DNA of 52,168 nt from Phenylobacterium sp. Root700 (GCF_001429025.1 NZ_LMHT01000011.1:352495-404662), one strand, 5' to 3'. Positions 25,818 to 33,362 are shown, counted from the stretch's first letter. The notes: generated by a model from the sequence alone, not told the origin. Numbers and translations are program-made.

Positions 25818-25835
25818 CCCCCCTCAAACGGGGGG
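25818..25835. promoter_or_regulatory. Candidate LuxR operator motif (copy e), divergent promoter
   Basis: CCCCCCTCAAACGGGGGG has six-base C/G arms. It lies 80 bases upstream of the deacylase start and 140 bases upstream of the DadA-type gene, serving both directions if functional. Confidence 0.5.
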
Positions 25836-25974
25836 CTCCCACCACGCCAGGCGGGCGGCGGGAGGGGTGACGGGCCTCAGGCTCCAGGCCCCTCGATTGG
25901 ACGGGGTTTCGCTGCGAGACACCAACAATAATGGGCCAAAGCCGCGCGGGGCTGCTGAATTTCGGAGACGTCGC

Positions 25975-27222
25975 ATGGCGGCCATCATTGTCATCGGTGC
26001 GGGGATCACAGGCGTCACCACCGCCTATGCGCTGCTCCAGCGCGGTCACAGCGTCACCATCGTCGAGCGGCGTCGCTACCCGGGGATGGAGACGTCATAC
26101 GCCAATGGCGGCCAACTCTCGGCCAGCAACGCCGAGGTTTGGAACAGCTGGAGCACGATCCTGAAGGGCCTGCGATGGATGTTGCGTCCTGACGCGCCTC
26201 TCCTGATGAACCCGCGGCCCGGCCTGCACAAATACTCCTGGCTCGCTGAGTTCTGCGGTCAGATCCGCAACTACAAGCAGAACACCCTGCAAACGACCCG
26301 GCTGGCGATCGCCTCGCGCGAACACCTCCTGGCCATGGCCCAGCGGGAGAACATCGCGTTCGATTTCGAGCCGCGTGGAATTCTGCACCTCTACTACGAC
26401 AAGCCGTCATTCGAGCGGGCGGCGAGAGCCAACCGGTTGCTGGGCGAGGGTGGCCTCGAACGTCATGCCGTCACGAAGTCGGAACTGCTGGCCATCGAGC
26501 CGGCGCTGGACGCCGACGCCGGGTATCATGCGGGATTCTTCACTCCATCGGACAGCACCGGCGACATCCATAAGTTCACCCGTGGCCTGGCCGAGGCCTG
26601 CGTCAGGTTGGGCGGGGTCCTGCGGCTCGAGGCCGATGTCGGCCAGATGCACGCCGACGATCGCGGGGTGAGCGTGAGGGTGCGGGACGTGTCGGACCGC
26701 GGGGAAGGCGACGAGGTGCTGTCGGCGGACGGTGTGGTCATCTGCGCCGGCGTCGCCAGCCGCCGGCTGGCCAGGATGCTGGGCGACCGCGTCAACATCT
26801 ATCCGGTGAAGGGGTACTCCATCACCGTCGGCCTGGGGGACGAAGCGGGGCGGCGCGCTGCGCCCACCGTCAGTCTGCTGGACGAAGACGCCAAGATCGT
26901 CACGAGCCGGCTTGGCCGCGACCGGTTCCGGGTCGCCGGGACCGCCGAATTCAATGGCGAGAACCGGGACATCCGGGCTGACCGCATCGCGCCGCTGGTG
27001 GCGTGGGCCGAACGGCTCTTTCCTGGAATGCCGACAGGCGAGGTGGTTCCGTGGGCCGGTCTGCGCCCCATGACCCCCAGCATGCTGCCGCGCGTCGGGC
27101 CAGGAGGCCGAAAGTCGGTGTTCTACAACACCGGCCACGGGCACCTTGGTTGGACGCTCTCGGCGGCCACCGCTCAACTCGCCGCGGAAGCGGTCGATCA
27201 ACGCTTTGGACGACCAGGATGA
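25975..27222 (+). CDS. dadA: FAD-dependent D-amino acid dehydrogenase
   Basis: A 415-residue DAO-family flavoprotein. The FAD-binding GxGxxG motif is IIVIGAGITGVTTAYAL near the N-terminus, followed by the DadA-type segment ETSYANGGQLSASNAEVW. The C-terminal PWAGLRPMTPSMLPRVG and NTGHGHLGWTLSAATAQ match DadA. It oxidatively deaminates D-amino acids to 2-oxo acids and passes electrons to the respiratory chain at the inner membrane. ATG at 25975 has GGAG seven bases upstream; the longer open frame upstream covers the operator region. It overlaps the next gene by ATGA, indicating translational coupling. Confidence 0.9.
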   Translation: MAAIIVIGAGITGVTTAYALLQRGHSVTIVERRRYPGMETSYANGGQLSASNAEVWNSWSTILKGLRWMLRPDAPLLMNPRPGLHKYSWLAEFCGQIRNYKQNTLQTTRLAIASREHLLAMAQRENIAFDFEPRGILHLYYDKPSFERAARANRLLGEGGLERHAVTKSELLAIEPALDADAGYHAGFFTPSDSTGDIHKFTRGLAEACVRLGGVLRLEADVGQMHADDRGVSVRVRDVSDRGEGDEVLSADGVVICAGVASRRLARMLGDRVNIYPVKGYSITVGLGDEAGRRAAPTVSLLDEDAKIVTSRLGRDRFRVAGTAEFNGENRDIRADRIAPLVAWAERLFPGMPTGEVVPWAGLRPMTPSMLPRVGPGGRKSVFYNTGHGHLGWTLSAATAQLAAEAVDQRFGRPG

Positions 27223-27650
27223 CTCACATGACGCTGGAACAGGCAAATCAGATCATCGGCGCGGCGATCCTCAAGGGGGGCGAACTTGGCCTTCGCCCCT
27301 TGAGCGTCGCGGTGCTCGACGCCGGGGGCCACCTGCTCGCCTTCCAACGGCAGGACGGCGCCTCGACGCTGCGGCCGCAGCTGGCGATCGGGAAGGCTTC
27401 AGGCGCGCTCGGTCTTGGAATCTCGTCGCGCGGCATCGCTGAGATGGCGGCTGAAAGACCTGGTTTCGTGGGGTCCCTGGGGCCGATAGCGCCCCATGGC
27501 ATGGTCCCGGCCGCTGGAGGCCTGATCATCGTCGACGGCGAGCAGCGGCCGATCGGCGCGGTCGGCGTCACCGGCGACAGTTCCGACAATGACGAAGCGT
27601 GCGCCGCCGCCGCGATCTCGGCGGTCGGGCTGATGGCCCAGCGCGCCTGA
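27219..27650 (+). CDS. GlcG/HbpS-family heme-binding-type protein
   Basis: A 143-residue protein of the GlcG/HbpS (DUF336) family, with LSVAVLDAGGHLLAFQRQDGA and the C-terminal GAVGVTGDSSDNDEACAAAAI. Members bind heme or cobalamin or serve accessory roles in oxidation operons; exact function is unclear. The start at 27219 overlaps the DadA stop codon by four bases, while ATG at 27228 is a second option. Close coupling to DadA suggests a shared role, perhaps as a partner or stabiliser of the oxidase. Confidence 0.85.
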   Translation: MTHMTLEQANQIIGAAILKGGELGLRPLSVAVLDAGGHLLAFQRQDGASTLRPQLAIGKASGALGLGISSRGIAEMAAERPGFVGSLGPIAPHGMVPAAGGLIIVDGEQRPIGAVGVTGDSSDNDEACAAAAISAVGLMAQRA

Positions 27651-27757
27651 CGCCCGCGGCGACGACGGCCTGGCGGAACACGGGATGGCGGCTTGCGGTT
27701 ACCTCCATAGTGGCCGCCCGCGGCCCGTGGGACGGCCTGATCAAGAGGAGAAACCTC

Positions 27758-28132
27758 ATGGCGGCCCACGTTTCGGCCCATCATCTGATCACGGCCAGTC
27801 GCGTGAAGGGGAGCTCGGTCTTCAACCAAGCCGGTGAACGGATAGGTCATGTCGAGGATCTGTCGATCCACAAGGCTTCGGGACAGGTAGTCTACGCGCT
27901 GATGTCGTTCGGCGGGTTCCTGGGGATCGGCGAGCGCCTGCATCCGCTCCCGTGGTCGATGCTGGAATACGACCTTGGCAAGGATGGCTACGTCGTCGCG
28001 CTTGAAAAATCGCAACTCGAAGCCGCGCCCTCCCTGGACCGGCAGGATCTTGAGGAGCTCGGGGCCGGCGATTCCTGGCGCACCAAGTTGTTCGACTACT
28101 ACGGTCGCTACGGGGCCGTGCCGTACATCTGA
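27758..28132 (+). CDS. PRC-barrel domain protein
   Basis: A 124-residue protein with a PRC-barrel domain (LITASRVKGSSVFNQAGERIGHVEDLSIHK, cited in part) covering about residues 8-75. It resembles stand-alone PRC-barrel proteins common in alphaproteobacteria, which probably act in stress response or as adaptors. AGAGGAG lies seven bases before the ATG. It is a monocistronic gene with no evident link to the D-amino-acid cluster. Confidence 0.85.
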   Translation: MAAHVSAHHLITASRVKGSSVFNQAGERIGHVEDLSIHKASGQVVYALMSFGGFLGIGERLHPLPWSMLEYDLGKDGYVVALEKSQLEAAPSLDRQDLEELGAGDSWRTKLFDYYGRYGAVPYI

Positions 28133-28270
28133 CGCCTATCTCGGCCACCGTCCGGGCGCCGGCTCTAAGCTTCGGCCGCGTCGGCGGGGCCCGGTTTATC
28201 TCCCGGGAACCGCTGATTGGGCAGGGCTGTTGATCTTGGTGGGCGCTGGGCGGCTTGAGGAGGATGCTCC

Positions 28271-28573
28271 ATGAAGGTCATGCCAGTGATCATCGTCGGA
28301 TGCGGACTGCTGGCGGCGGCCTGCGGGACCACGACGACGCAACGGGCTGCGACCGGCGGCCTCGCCGGCGCCGCGATTGGCGCGGCGGTCGACAGCTCCC
28401 TGACCGGCGCGTTGGTCGGCGGCGCAGCGGGCGCGGCGATCGGCGCGGCGACAACGCCCCGCTTCGACAACGTCAATCGGCGGCAGTATTTCGATGAGCG
28501 CGCCGGCCGGTACTATTTCTATGATCCGAGCGCCAGGCGGTACTACTGGGAAGACGGCAGTCCCAGGTACTGA
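28271..28573 (+). CDS. Small glycine-zipper lipoprotein
   Basis: A 100-residue predicted lipoprotein. The lipobox LAAAC places the lipidated cysteine at residue 18. It is followed by a glycine-zipper stretch (GGLAGAAIGAAVD, GALVGGAAGAAIGAA) and a tyrosine-rich tail (RYYFYDPSARRYYWED). Such YMGG/glycine-zipper lipoproteins are usually outer-membrane associated. A strong GAGGAGG SD precedes the ATG, and a perfect hairpin follows the stop. Confidence 0.8.
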   Translation: MKVMPVIIVGCGLLAAACGTTTTQRAATGGLAGAAIGAAVDSSLTGALVGGAAGAAIGAATTPRFDNVNRRQYFDERAGRYYFYDPSARRYYWEDGSPRY

Positions 28574-28602
28574 ACGCGCCGCCGGGGCCGGGGAATCGAC
28601 AA

Positions 28603-28630
28603 CGCCTCCGATCCTGGGAGATCGGAGGCG
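28603..28630 (+). terminator. Perfect 11-bp hairpin after the lipoprotein gene
   Basis: CGCCTCCGATC pairs exactly with GATCGGAGGCG around the loop CTGGGA, 29 bases after the stop codon. No T-run follows. The remaining sequence to 28983 (about 350 bases) shows no convincing gene; it should hold the promoter of the NTF2-like gene. Confidence 0.6.
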
Positions 28631-28983
28631 TCAGCATTCCGCCATCGGCGGAACGGGCGACCCGCCGAGCGCGAGACGCCAAGGCCAGGCGACCGATAGG
28701 CCGCCTGGATTACTCGAACATTCAGGCTTGTTAAGCATGACAGTGGGGAATTCGCGGAGTGAACTCGCCTGCGTGAGGATAGTTCCCGTCTCGCCGCGCC
28801 GGCTCTCCGACAGAGGGGCGTTTCGGTGTGATACGCCCCCACTGAACTCGAAACTGAGGGCTGCTCCATACTCGCTATTGCGAGCTATTTGCAATGATGC
28901 GTTGAGCTGCGCGACGCCCAGGAGTTTGGAACCATGGCGGGCGTGCAGTGATTTCCTCCTGCGACGACGCAAAGGAGGTTCCA

Positions 28984-29388
28984 ATGTCCGACGTATCAGC
29001 GCCCACCAGCGACGAAGTCATCGCCCTGGAGAAATCCTACTGGGACGCCATGAAGGCCAAGGACGGCCGCAGAACCGCTAAGCTATCGGGACAAACCAGC
29101 CTGGTGACAGGCGCCCGAGGCGTGATGAGCATCGCCAAGGACAAGATGGGGAAGATGACCGAGGATGGCGGTTGGGCGCTTCATTCGTACGAGTTCGACG
29201 ACGTCGAGGTCGCGACGCCTGCACCCAATGTGGCGATCATCGCCTATACGGTGCGTCAGAGCGTGACGATGAACGGAAAGTCGTCGGAGTTGCGCGCGGC
29301 CGATAGCTCCACATGGGTCAGAGGGCCGAGCGGTTGGGAATGCCATGCCCACAGCGAGACCTTCCTCGATGAGAAGAAGGCCGCATAG
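28984..29388 (+). CDS. NTF2-like / SnoaL-like small protein
   Basis: A 134-residue alpha+beta-barrel protein of the NTF2-like superfamily (DUF4440-type). It begins with the helix VIALEKSYWDAMKAKD and has a C-terminal strand pattern ending DSSTWVRGPSGWECHAHSETF. Function is unknown; family members bind small ligands or act as enzymes. AAAGGAGGTT lies just before the ATG and is an exceptionally strong ribosome-binding site, suggesting high expression. It is the last chromosomal gene before the tRNA-derived attachment site. Confidence 0.8.
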   Translation: MSDVSAPTSDEVIALEKSYWDAMKAKDGRRTAKLSGQTSLVTGARGVMSIAKDKMGKMTEDGGWALHSYEFDDVEVATPAPNVAIIAYTVRQSVTMNGKSSELRAADSSTWVRGPSGWECHAHSETFLDEKKAA

Positions 29389-29430
29389 CTCCAACTGGGC
29401 CGGGGCGACCGAAGATGGAGAGCAGGTCGC

Positions 29431-29483
29431 ACGTGCGACTTGAGCCAAGTCGCACGTAGCGCGGAATGTTCTTGCGAACATCC
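29431..29483. terminator. Two adjacent hairpins left of the att site
   Basis: ACGTGCGACTT/AAGTCGCACGT form a perfect 11-bp stem with loop GAGCC (29431-29457), overlapping a 14-bp palindrome GTCGCACGTGCGAC (29426-29439). A second stem, GGAATGTTC/GAACATCC with a TTGC loop, lies at 29463-29483. The first may terminate the NTF2-like gene. The second lies just beyond the 3' end of the tRNA-Lys fragment on its strand and may be the old tRNA terminator. Confidence 0.45.
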
Positions 29484-29512
29484 GAGACCACCATTGATTT
29501 CACTGAGGAAAT

Positions 29513-29557
29513 TGGTGGGTGCAGTAGGATTCGAACCTACGACCCGCTGATTAAGAG
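29513..29557 (-). other. attL: 3' fragment of tRNA-Lys(CUU)
   Basis: Read on the minus strand, these 45 bases run from the anticodon loop CTCTTAA (29557-29551) through the T-arm (GTAGGTTCGAATCCTAC) and acceptor strand TGCACCC to the encoded CCA end (29515-29513). The 5' half of the tRNA is absent: identity with tRNA-Lys stops exactly at the anticodon loop. This is the usual footprint of a tyrosine integrase that recombines in a tRNA anticodon loop, leaving a duplicated 3' segment at the distal end. The element therefore lies to the right, where the integrase gene is. No intact tRNA-Lys or second copy of the core was found in the window. Confidence 0.85.
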
Positions 29558-29748
29558 AAGTATTCGTGAAGTGCGAGAAAGTAACCGTGAGTGCGAAATC
29601 ATACTACTAAGCCTTTGTAGTCCTTGCGGATGGGGGCCTCATGCGCAAGAACGGTGTCTAGTAGCGCGCGATTGGTGGTTTGAGACTTTGACGTTCTAAA
29701 ACCGTTCTAGCCGTGCCGTTCTAATGGACATTGCTTCAAGGTTCAGAC

Positions 29749-31179
29749 ATGGGCGATCTTCGTCTTCCCCTCACCGACAAGAACGTGGCAGGCCTGCCCC
29801 TTGCGCCCGGTGAGCAGTACCTCGCGCGCGATGCCGAGCTAGGCGGGTTCTTTCTCCTGGTCGGCGGGCGCGCCAAGAGCTTCATGATCCAGGCCGATCT
29901 CCGGAAGGGCGGCGTCCGACGGTCGATCCGCATGAAGGTGGGAGATGCCGAAGATGTCTCCTGCCGTGACGCACGGGCTCGCGCCAAGGAGCTGCTCGGT
30001 CAGATCGCCCGGGGGCACGATCCACGGCCGGAGAAGTCCGGCGCCACCTCGGCGCGTCCCAAGGGCGTTCCGACCTTGCGGGAGGCCTGGGCTCGGTTCC
30101 GCGCAGGTCACTTGGTGCGCAAGGCGCGCAGCCCGGCGACGCTCCGGCATTACGGTGACCATGTGGAGCGCCTTCTGGTCGACTGGCTCGACCTGCCTCT
30201 TTCGGTGCTTGGCGAGGAGCCCCGGCTGGTGGCGGACCGGCATGACGCCATCAGCCGTGAGAACGGTCCGGCCATCGCCAACGGCGCCATGCGTAGCTTC
30301 CGCGCCATCTACAACCACGCGCGGAAGACCGCGCCGCAGCTGCCGCACCAGAACCCCGCCTTTGCAGTCGACTGGAATCCGGAGAAGCGGCGCGACACGG
30401 CCCTCGGGGTGGCCGATCTGCCGGCTTGGTTCGAGCAACTGGCCATGATCGACAATCCAGTGCGGCGTGAGTTTCACCTCATGTCACTGCTCTCCGGCTG
30501 CCGGCCGGATGCACTGAAGCATGTCCGGCTCCAGGACCTGGACCTGCGGACAAGATCACTGCGCATCCCGAGGCCCAAGGGCGGGGAGGCGCGGGCGTTT
30601 GACATCCCCCTGTCGCGCGCCATGCTGCAGACGGTCTTCAGACTGCGGCGTCTGGCGCCGATCCTCTATCCCCTGGGCGCGGAGATCTGGCTGTTTCCCA
30701 GCGATGCGCCCAGCGGCCATCTGGAGGAGCACAAGGAGAAGCGGGTCGTGCTCTCGAAGTGGGGCAACGATTTGCGCCAGAGCTATCGAACTCTTGGCCA
30801 AGCTGCGGGCCTTTCCGAGGTCGATATGCACCTGCTGATGAACCATGCGCTTCCTGGCGTAAATGCCGGCTACATCACCCGCGCCAAGCTCATGGGTGAC
30901 CACCTGCGGGCCCAGCAGGACAAGCTGTCGAGCTTTATCATCGGCACGGTTGTCGGCCGTGGTCGGCGGCCCAGTCCGGCTCTGTCGCGCTGGCTCAACA
31001 GCACCAGCCGCATGCAGCTGGAGGACCTGCTCTTGGCGTCGCCCGACGAGGCGCGGGCGTTGCGGGGGCCACGTTCTGCGCTTCGCAAGTTGGAGATTCA
31101 GGCCGCGCGTTGCCAGGTCCAGGGGCTCGATGAGCGGATGTTGGACGCGCCTTCGCGTCGCGCGGCGCGCGCGGCATGA
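29749..31179 (+). CDS. Tyrosine-type site-specific integrase
   Basis: A 476-residue tyrosine recombinase that would catalyse integration at tRNA-Lys. It has an N-terminal DUF4102-like arm-binding region (LRLPLTDKNVAGLPLAPG), a core-binding domain near 105-200 and a catalytic domain. Arg252 lies in SGCRPDALKHV, Arg343 in NDLRQSYR, His366 in NHALPGVNAGY and the nucleophile is Tyr375. The first position of the HxLR box is Asn340 instead of His. The C-terminus extends about 100 residues beyond Tyr375, longer than usual. ATG at 29749 with AAGG upstream is preferred over the TTG at 29731. It lies about 190 bases from the att fragment and reads into the element. Confidence 0.9.
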   Translation: MGDLRLPLTDKNVAGLPLAPGEQYLARDAELGGFFLLVGGRAKSFMIQADLRKGGVRRSIRMKVGDAEDVSCRDARARAKELLGQIARGHDPRPEKSGATSARPKGVPTLREAWARFRAGHLVRKARSPATLRHYGDHVERLLVDWLDLPLSVLGEEPRLVADRHDAISRENGPAIANGAMRSFRAIYNHARKTAPQLPHQNPAFAVDWNPEKRRDTALGVADLPAWFEQLAMIDNPVRREFHLMSLLSGCRPDALKHVRLQDLDLRTRSLRIPRPKGGEARAFDIPLSRAMLQTVFRLRRLAPILYPLGAEIWLFPSDAPSGHLEEHKEKRVVLSKWGNDLRQSYRTLGQAAGLSEVDMHLLMNHALPGVNAGYITRAKLMGDHLRAQQDKLSSFIIGTVVGRGRRPSPALSRWLNSTSRMQLEDLLLASPDEARALRGPRSALRKLEIQAARCQVQGLDERMLDAPSRRAARAA

Positions 31180-31310
31180 GATTTAGGCGGACCTGGGGCG
31201 GCCACTTCATTTGACGAGTCTAGCGGCAACCTTTGCGTTTCACTTCTCGACGCGATCCCCCAGCGCGCGGATCTGATCCAGAGCGCACTGCGCTGAAATT
31301 CCCTGCGCAG

Positions 31311-31371
31311 CGAATATTGACATTTTCTCGAATATTCGCCACATTGGCCATATTCACTGGACACAAAATTA
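31311..31371 (+). promoter_or_regulatory. Promoter/operator region of the AbiE-like operon
   Basis: This AT-rich stretch contrasts with the GC-rich surroundings. CGAATATTGA at 31311 and the palindrome CGAATATTCG at 31329-31338 are direct repeats with an 18-base period. A TTGACA -35-like box lies at 31317-31322, and the palindrome falls within the spacer. No SD is visible before the ATG at 31372. The arrangement suits autorepression by the HTH protein encoded downstream, as for AbiEi antitoxins. Confidence 0.45.
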
Positions 31372-32451
31372 ATGCGATCGCTCGAACATTGGAGTTACCA
31401 CGCGCTGATATCGGCGTTCACCGACGCCTTGGAAGGGGTTGCGGCCGTGGTCGAGCGGGTTGAAAGGGAGCCCCATGGCCGCAGTCACGCGGCCGACGCG
31501 ATTGTCGATGTGGAGATCGGTGATCGCCGACTTCGGCTCATTGTCGAAGTCAAACGCACGGCCTATCCACGGGATGCGCGCGAGGCCGCCTATCAGCTCA
31601 CCCGATATCGGTCCGAAGCACATTTCGGACACGACATGGTTTCCGTCCTGATCGCTGAGTCTATTTCGACTGGCGGGCGTGAAATCCTACGCGAGGAGGG
31701 CATCGGCTATTTCGACATCGGCGGGAGTCTGTTCCTCAAGGCGTCCGGCGTCTTCATCCTGATTGATAAGCCGGTAGGCAAGAGCGCCGAAAAGGCGCTG
31801 GCCTCTGTCTTTACGGGGCGACGGTCGCAGGCGCTGCAGGCGGTCTGGGCGATGGAAGGCCAAGCATTTGGCGTCAATGAGATCGCCAAACGGGCTCGCG
31901 TCTCGGCGGCCACAGCTTCGGAGACTCTGACCGCGCTCGACAGGCACGATTGGGTGAGTTCCCTAGGGTCCGGGCCCGCGAAATCTCGACGGCTCGTCAA
32001 TCCCAGGGGCTTGCTTGACGCCTGGTCCGAGCACCAGCGTACCGCTAAGAGCGCGCCGATCCGTCGGTACTTCGTGCCGGGCGTGGACGTGGCGAGTCTG
32101 ATCGGCCGCCTTGACGAGGCCTGTCGCGCCGAACACTGCCTATACGCGATAACGGGAGAGGCGGCGGCGCAGGTCTACACGCCCTATCTGTCGAACGTTT
32201 CGCAGCTCGTCTGCCGCATGCAGGCCGGGCCGCAGGCCGCCGCCGTGTTGGAGCGACTTGGGGCTCGAACCGTTCGGGAAGGGTGGAACCTCGGCGTCAT
32301 TGAGACCGATAGCGGTTTCGCTCTTACTGAAGCTATCGAGGGCGCGTGCTTCTCGAGTCCGCTGCAGACCTATCTTGATCTCCTCCAGAGCCCAGGCCGG
32401 GCGCGGGAACTCGCCGATCATCTTCGGGCCCAACGTCTGGAGCGCCCGTGA
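31372..32451 (+). CDS. AbiEi-type antitoxin/regulator with PD-(D/E)XK-like N-terminus
   Basis: A 359-residue protein. Residues about 40-80 read VDVEIGDRRLRLIVEVKR and AYQLTRY, giving a D-X(n)-E59-V-K61 pattern of a PD-(D/E)XK nuclease-like fold. Next come GIGYFDIGGSLFLKA (about 111-124) and a winged helix (FGVNEIAKRARVSAATASE, about 166-184). The C-terminal half, about 225-359, resembles the region in AbiEi proteins that contacts the toxin. The whole arrangement matches type IV toxin-antitoxin AbiEi proteins of the AbiEi_2 type. Its stop overlaps the GTG start of the nucleotidyltransferase gene (GTGA). Whether the N-terminal domain is catalytically active is unknown. Confidence 0.8.
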   Translation: MRSLEHWSYHALISAFTDALEGVAAVVERVEREPHGRSHAADAIVDVEIGDRRLRLIVEVKRTAYPRDAREAAYQLTRYRSEAHFGHDMVSVLIAESISTGGREILREEGIGYFDIGGSLFLKASGVFILIDKPVGKSAEKALASVFTGRRSQALQAVWAMEGQAFGVNEIAKRARVSAATASETLTALDRHDWVSSLGSGPAKSRRLVNPRGLLDAWSEHQRTAKSAPIRRYFVPGVDVASLIGRLDEACRAEHCLYAITGEAAAQVYTPYLSNVSQLVCRMQAGPQAAAVLERLGARTVREGWNLGVIETDSGFALTEAIEGACFSSPLQTYLDLLQSPGRARELADHLRAQRLERP

Positions 32452-33362
32452 GCAAACCGAAATTCGCTAACCTGTTCGACAAGCAGGTCGGTCCGGACGC
32501 CGAGCGCGTCCTCGTGACCCTGCTGCGTAATTTAGGCCCTTGGCGCAAATCCATCGTCCTCGTCGGGGGGCTCGCCCCCGCCTATCTCGTGAGGCGTCGC
32601 GAACCCGAGGTTCCCGTGCACGCTGGCACGGGTGACTTGGATGTGGTCGTGGACCTGAAGATGCTCACGGAGACGGAAGCTTACTGGAAGTTCGAAGAAA
32701 ACCTGGAAGACATGGGGTTCAAGCGCTTCCAGAACCCTGACGGCAAGTGGGTCAACTGGCGTTGGACGATAACGCTCGATGGTGGGCGGATGCTGATCCT
32801 GGAGTTTCTCGCCGACCATCCTGATCCCGATGGCGCCAAGGTTCTTTCTCTGCCGACCGAGGGAAAGGTCTCCGCCGCCCACATTCCCTATGCCTCCATG
32901 GTGTTTGATCTGCACGACAAGATTGAGGTGACAGCCGAACTGATCGGCGGCGGAGGCCGGGCGACTGAGACGATCGCCTATGCCAACATCGTTAGCTTCA
33001 CCTGCCTCAAGGCCTTTGCCTTCGACCATCGCGGCGAGCGCAAGGACGCCCATGATCTCGTTTACTGCCTCGAGCATATCGAAGGCGGCGTCGAAGCGGC
33101 GATTCTCGAGTTCATCGAGGCCCTGAACGGCGTCCACGGCGACACCATCCTCATGGCGTTGGCGCTCCTACGTTCTCGCTTCGCGCCGACGATGGAGGAC
33201 GGCCATCTTTTCGACGGACCCGTGGCGGTCGCTCTGTTCGAGTTGGGTGACGCCGACGCGGACCGGGACGCACGGCTATTGCGCCAACGCGGCGTCAACG
33301 CCGTCATTGAACGGCTTCTGGATGGATTGTCCGGCGCTATGGAGAAGACGGGGGCGGGATAA
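32448..33362 (+). CDS. Nucleotidyltransferase-fold protein, probable AbiEii-like toxin
   Basis: A 304-residue protein starting with GTG inside the preceding gene's stop. The signature LVGGLAPAYLV (about 38-48) followed by GTGDLDVVVDL (Asp63, Asp65) is the GG...DxD active site of the nucleotidyltransferase superfamily used by AbiEii/MenT toxins. Later EFLADHP and the helix AFDHRGERKDAHDLVYCLEH also occur in this group. AbiEii-type toxins transfer nucleotides to tRNA or other targets and are held in check by the partner. Tight coupling to the AbiEi-type gene and location in an integrated element support a toxin-antitoxin or defence role. The exact target is unknown. Confidence 0.78.
   Translation: MSKPKFANLFDKQVGPDAERVLVTLLRNLGPWRKSIVLVGGLAPAYLVRRREPEVPVHAGTGDLDVVVDLKMLTETEAYWKFEENLEDMGFKRFQNPDGKWVNWRWTITLDGGRMLILEFLADHPDPDGAKVLSLPTEGKVSAAHIPYASMVFDLHDKIEVTAELIGGGGRATETIAYANIVSFTCLKAFAFDHRGERKDAHDLVYCLEHIEGGVEAAILEFIEALNGVHGDTILMALALLRSRFAPTMEDGHLFDGPVAVALFELGDADADRDARLLRQRGVNAVIERLLDGLSGAMEKTGAG

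Larger units (their letters stand above)
29513..33362 (+). mobile_element. Integrated element: att site, integrase and AbiE-like pair (minimum extent)
   Basis: The tRNA-Lys att fragment, the inward-facing tyrosine integrase and the two-gene AbiEi/nucleotidyltransferase operon form the recognisable left part of an integrated element. The right boundary is unknown: the intact tRNA-Lys expected there is not in the window. The catabolic genes from 33.5 kb onward could be further cargo, or the element may be a decayed remnant ending near 33.4-35 kb. Confidence 0.6.

Noticed and set aside
29426..29483. CRISPR-like repeats
   Set aside because: Only two short inverted copies with a 5-base loop; no periodic array anywhere in the window.
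29513..29557. Complete tRNA gene
   Set aside because: Only the 3' half from the anticodon loop is present; the 5' acceptor, D-arm and 5' anticodon stem are missing, so it is an att remnant.
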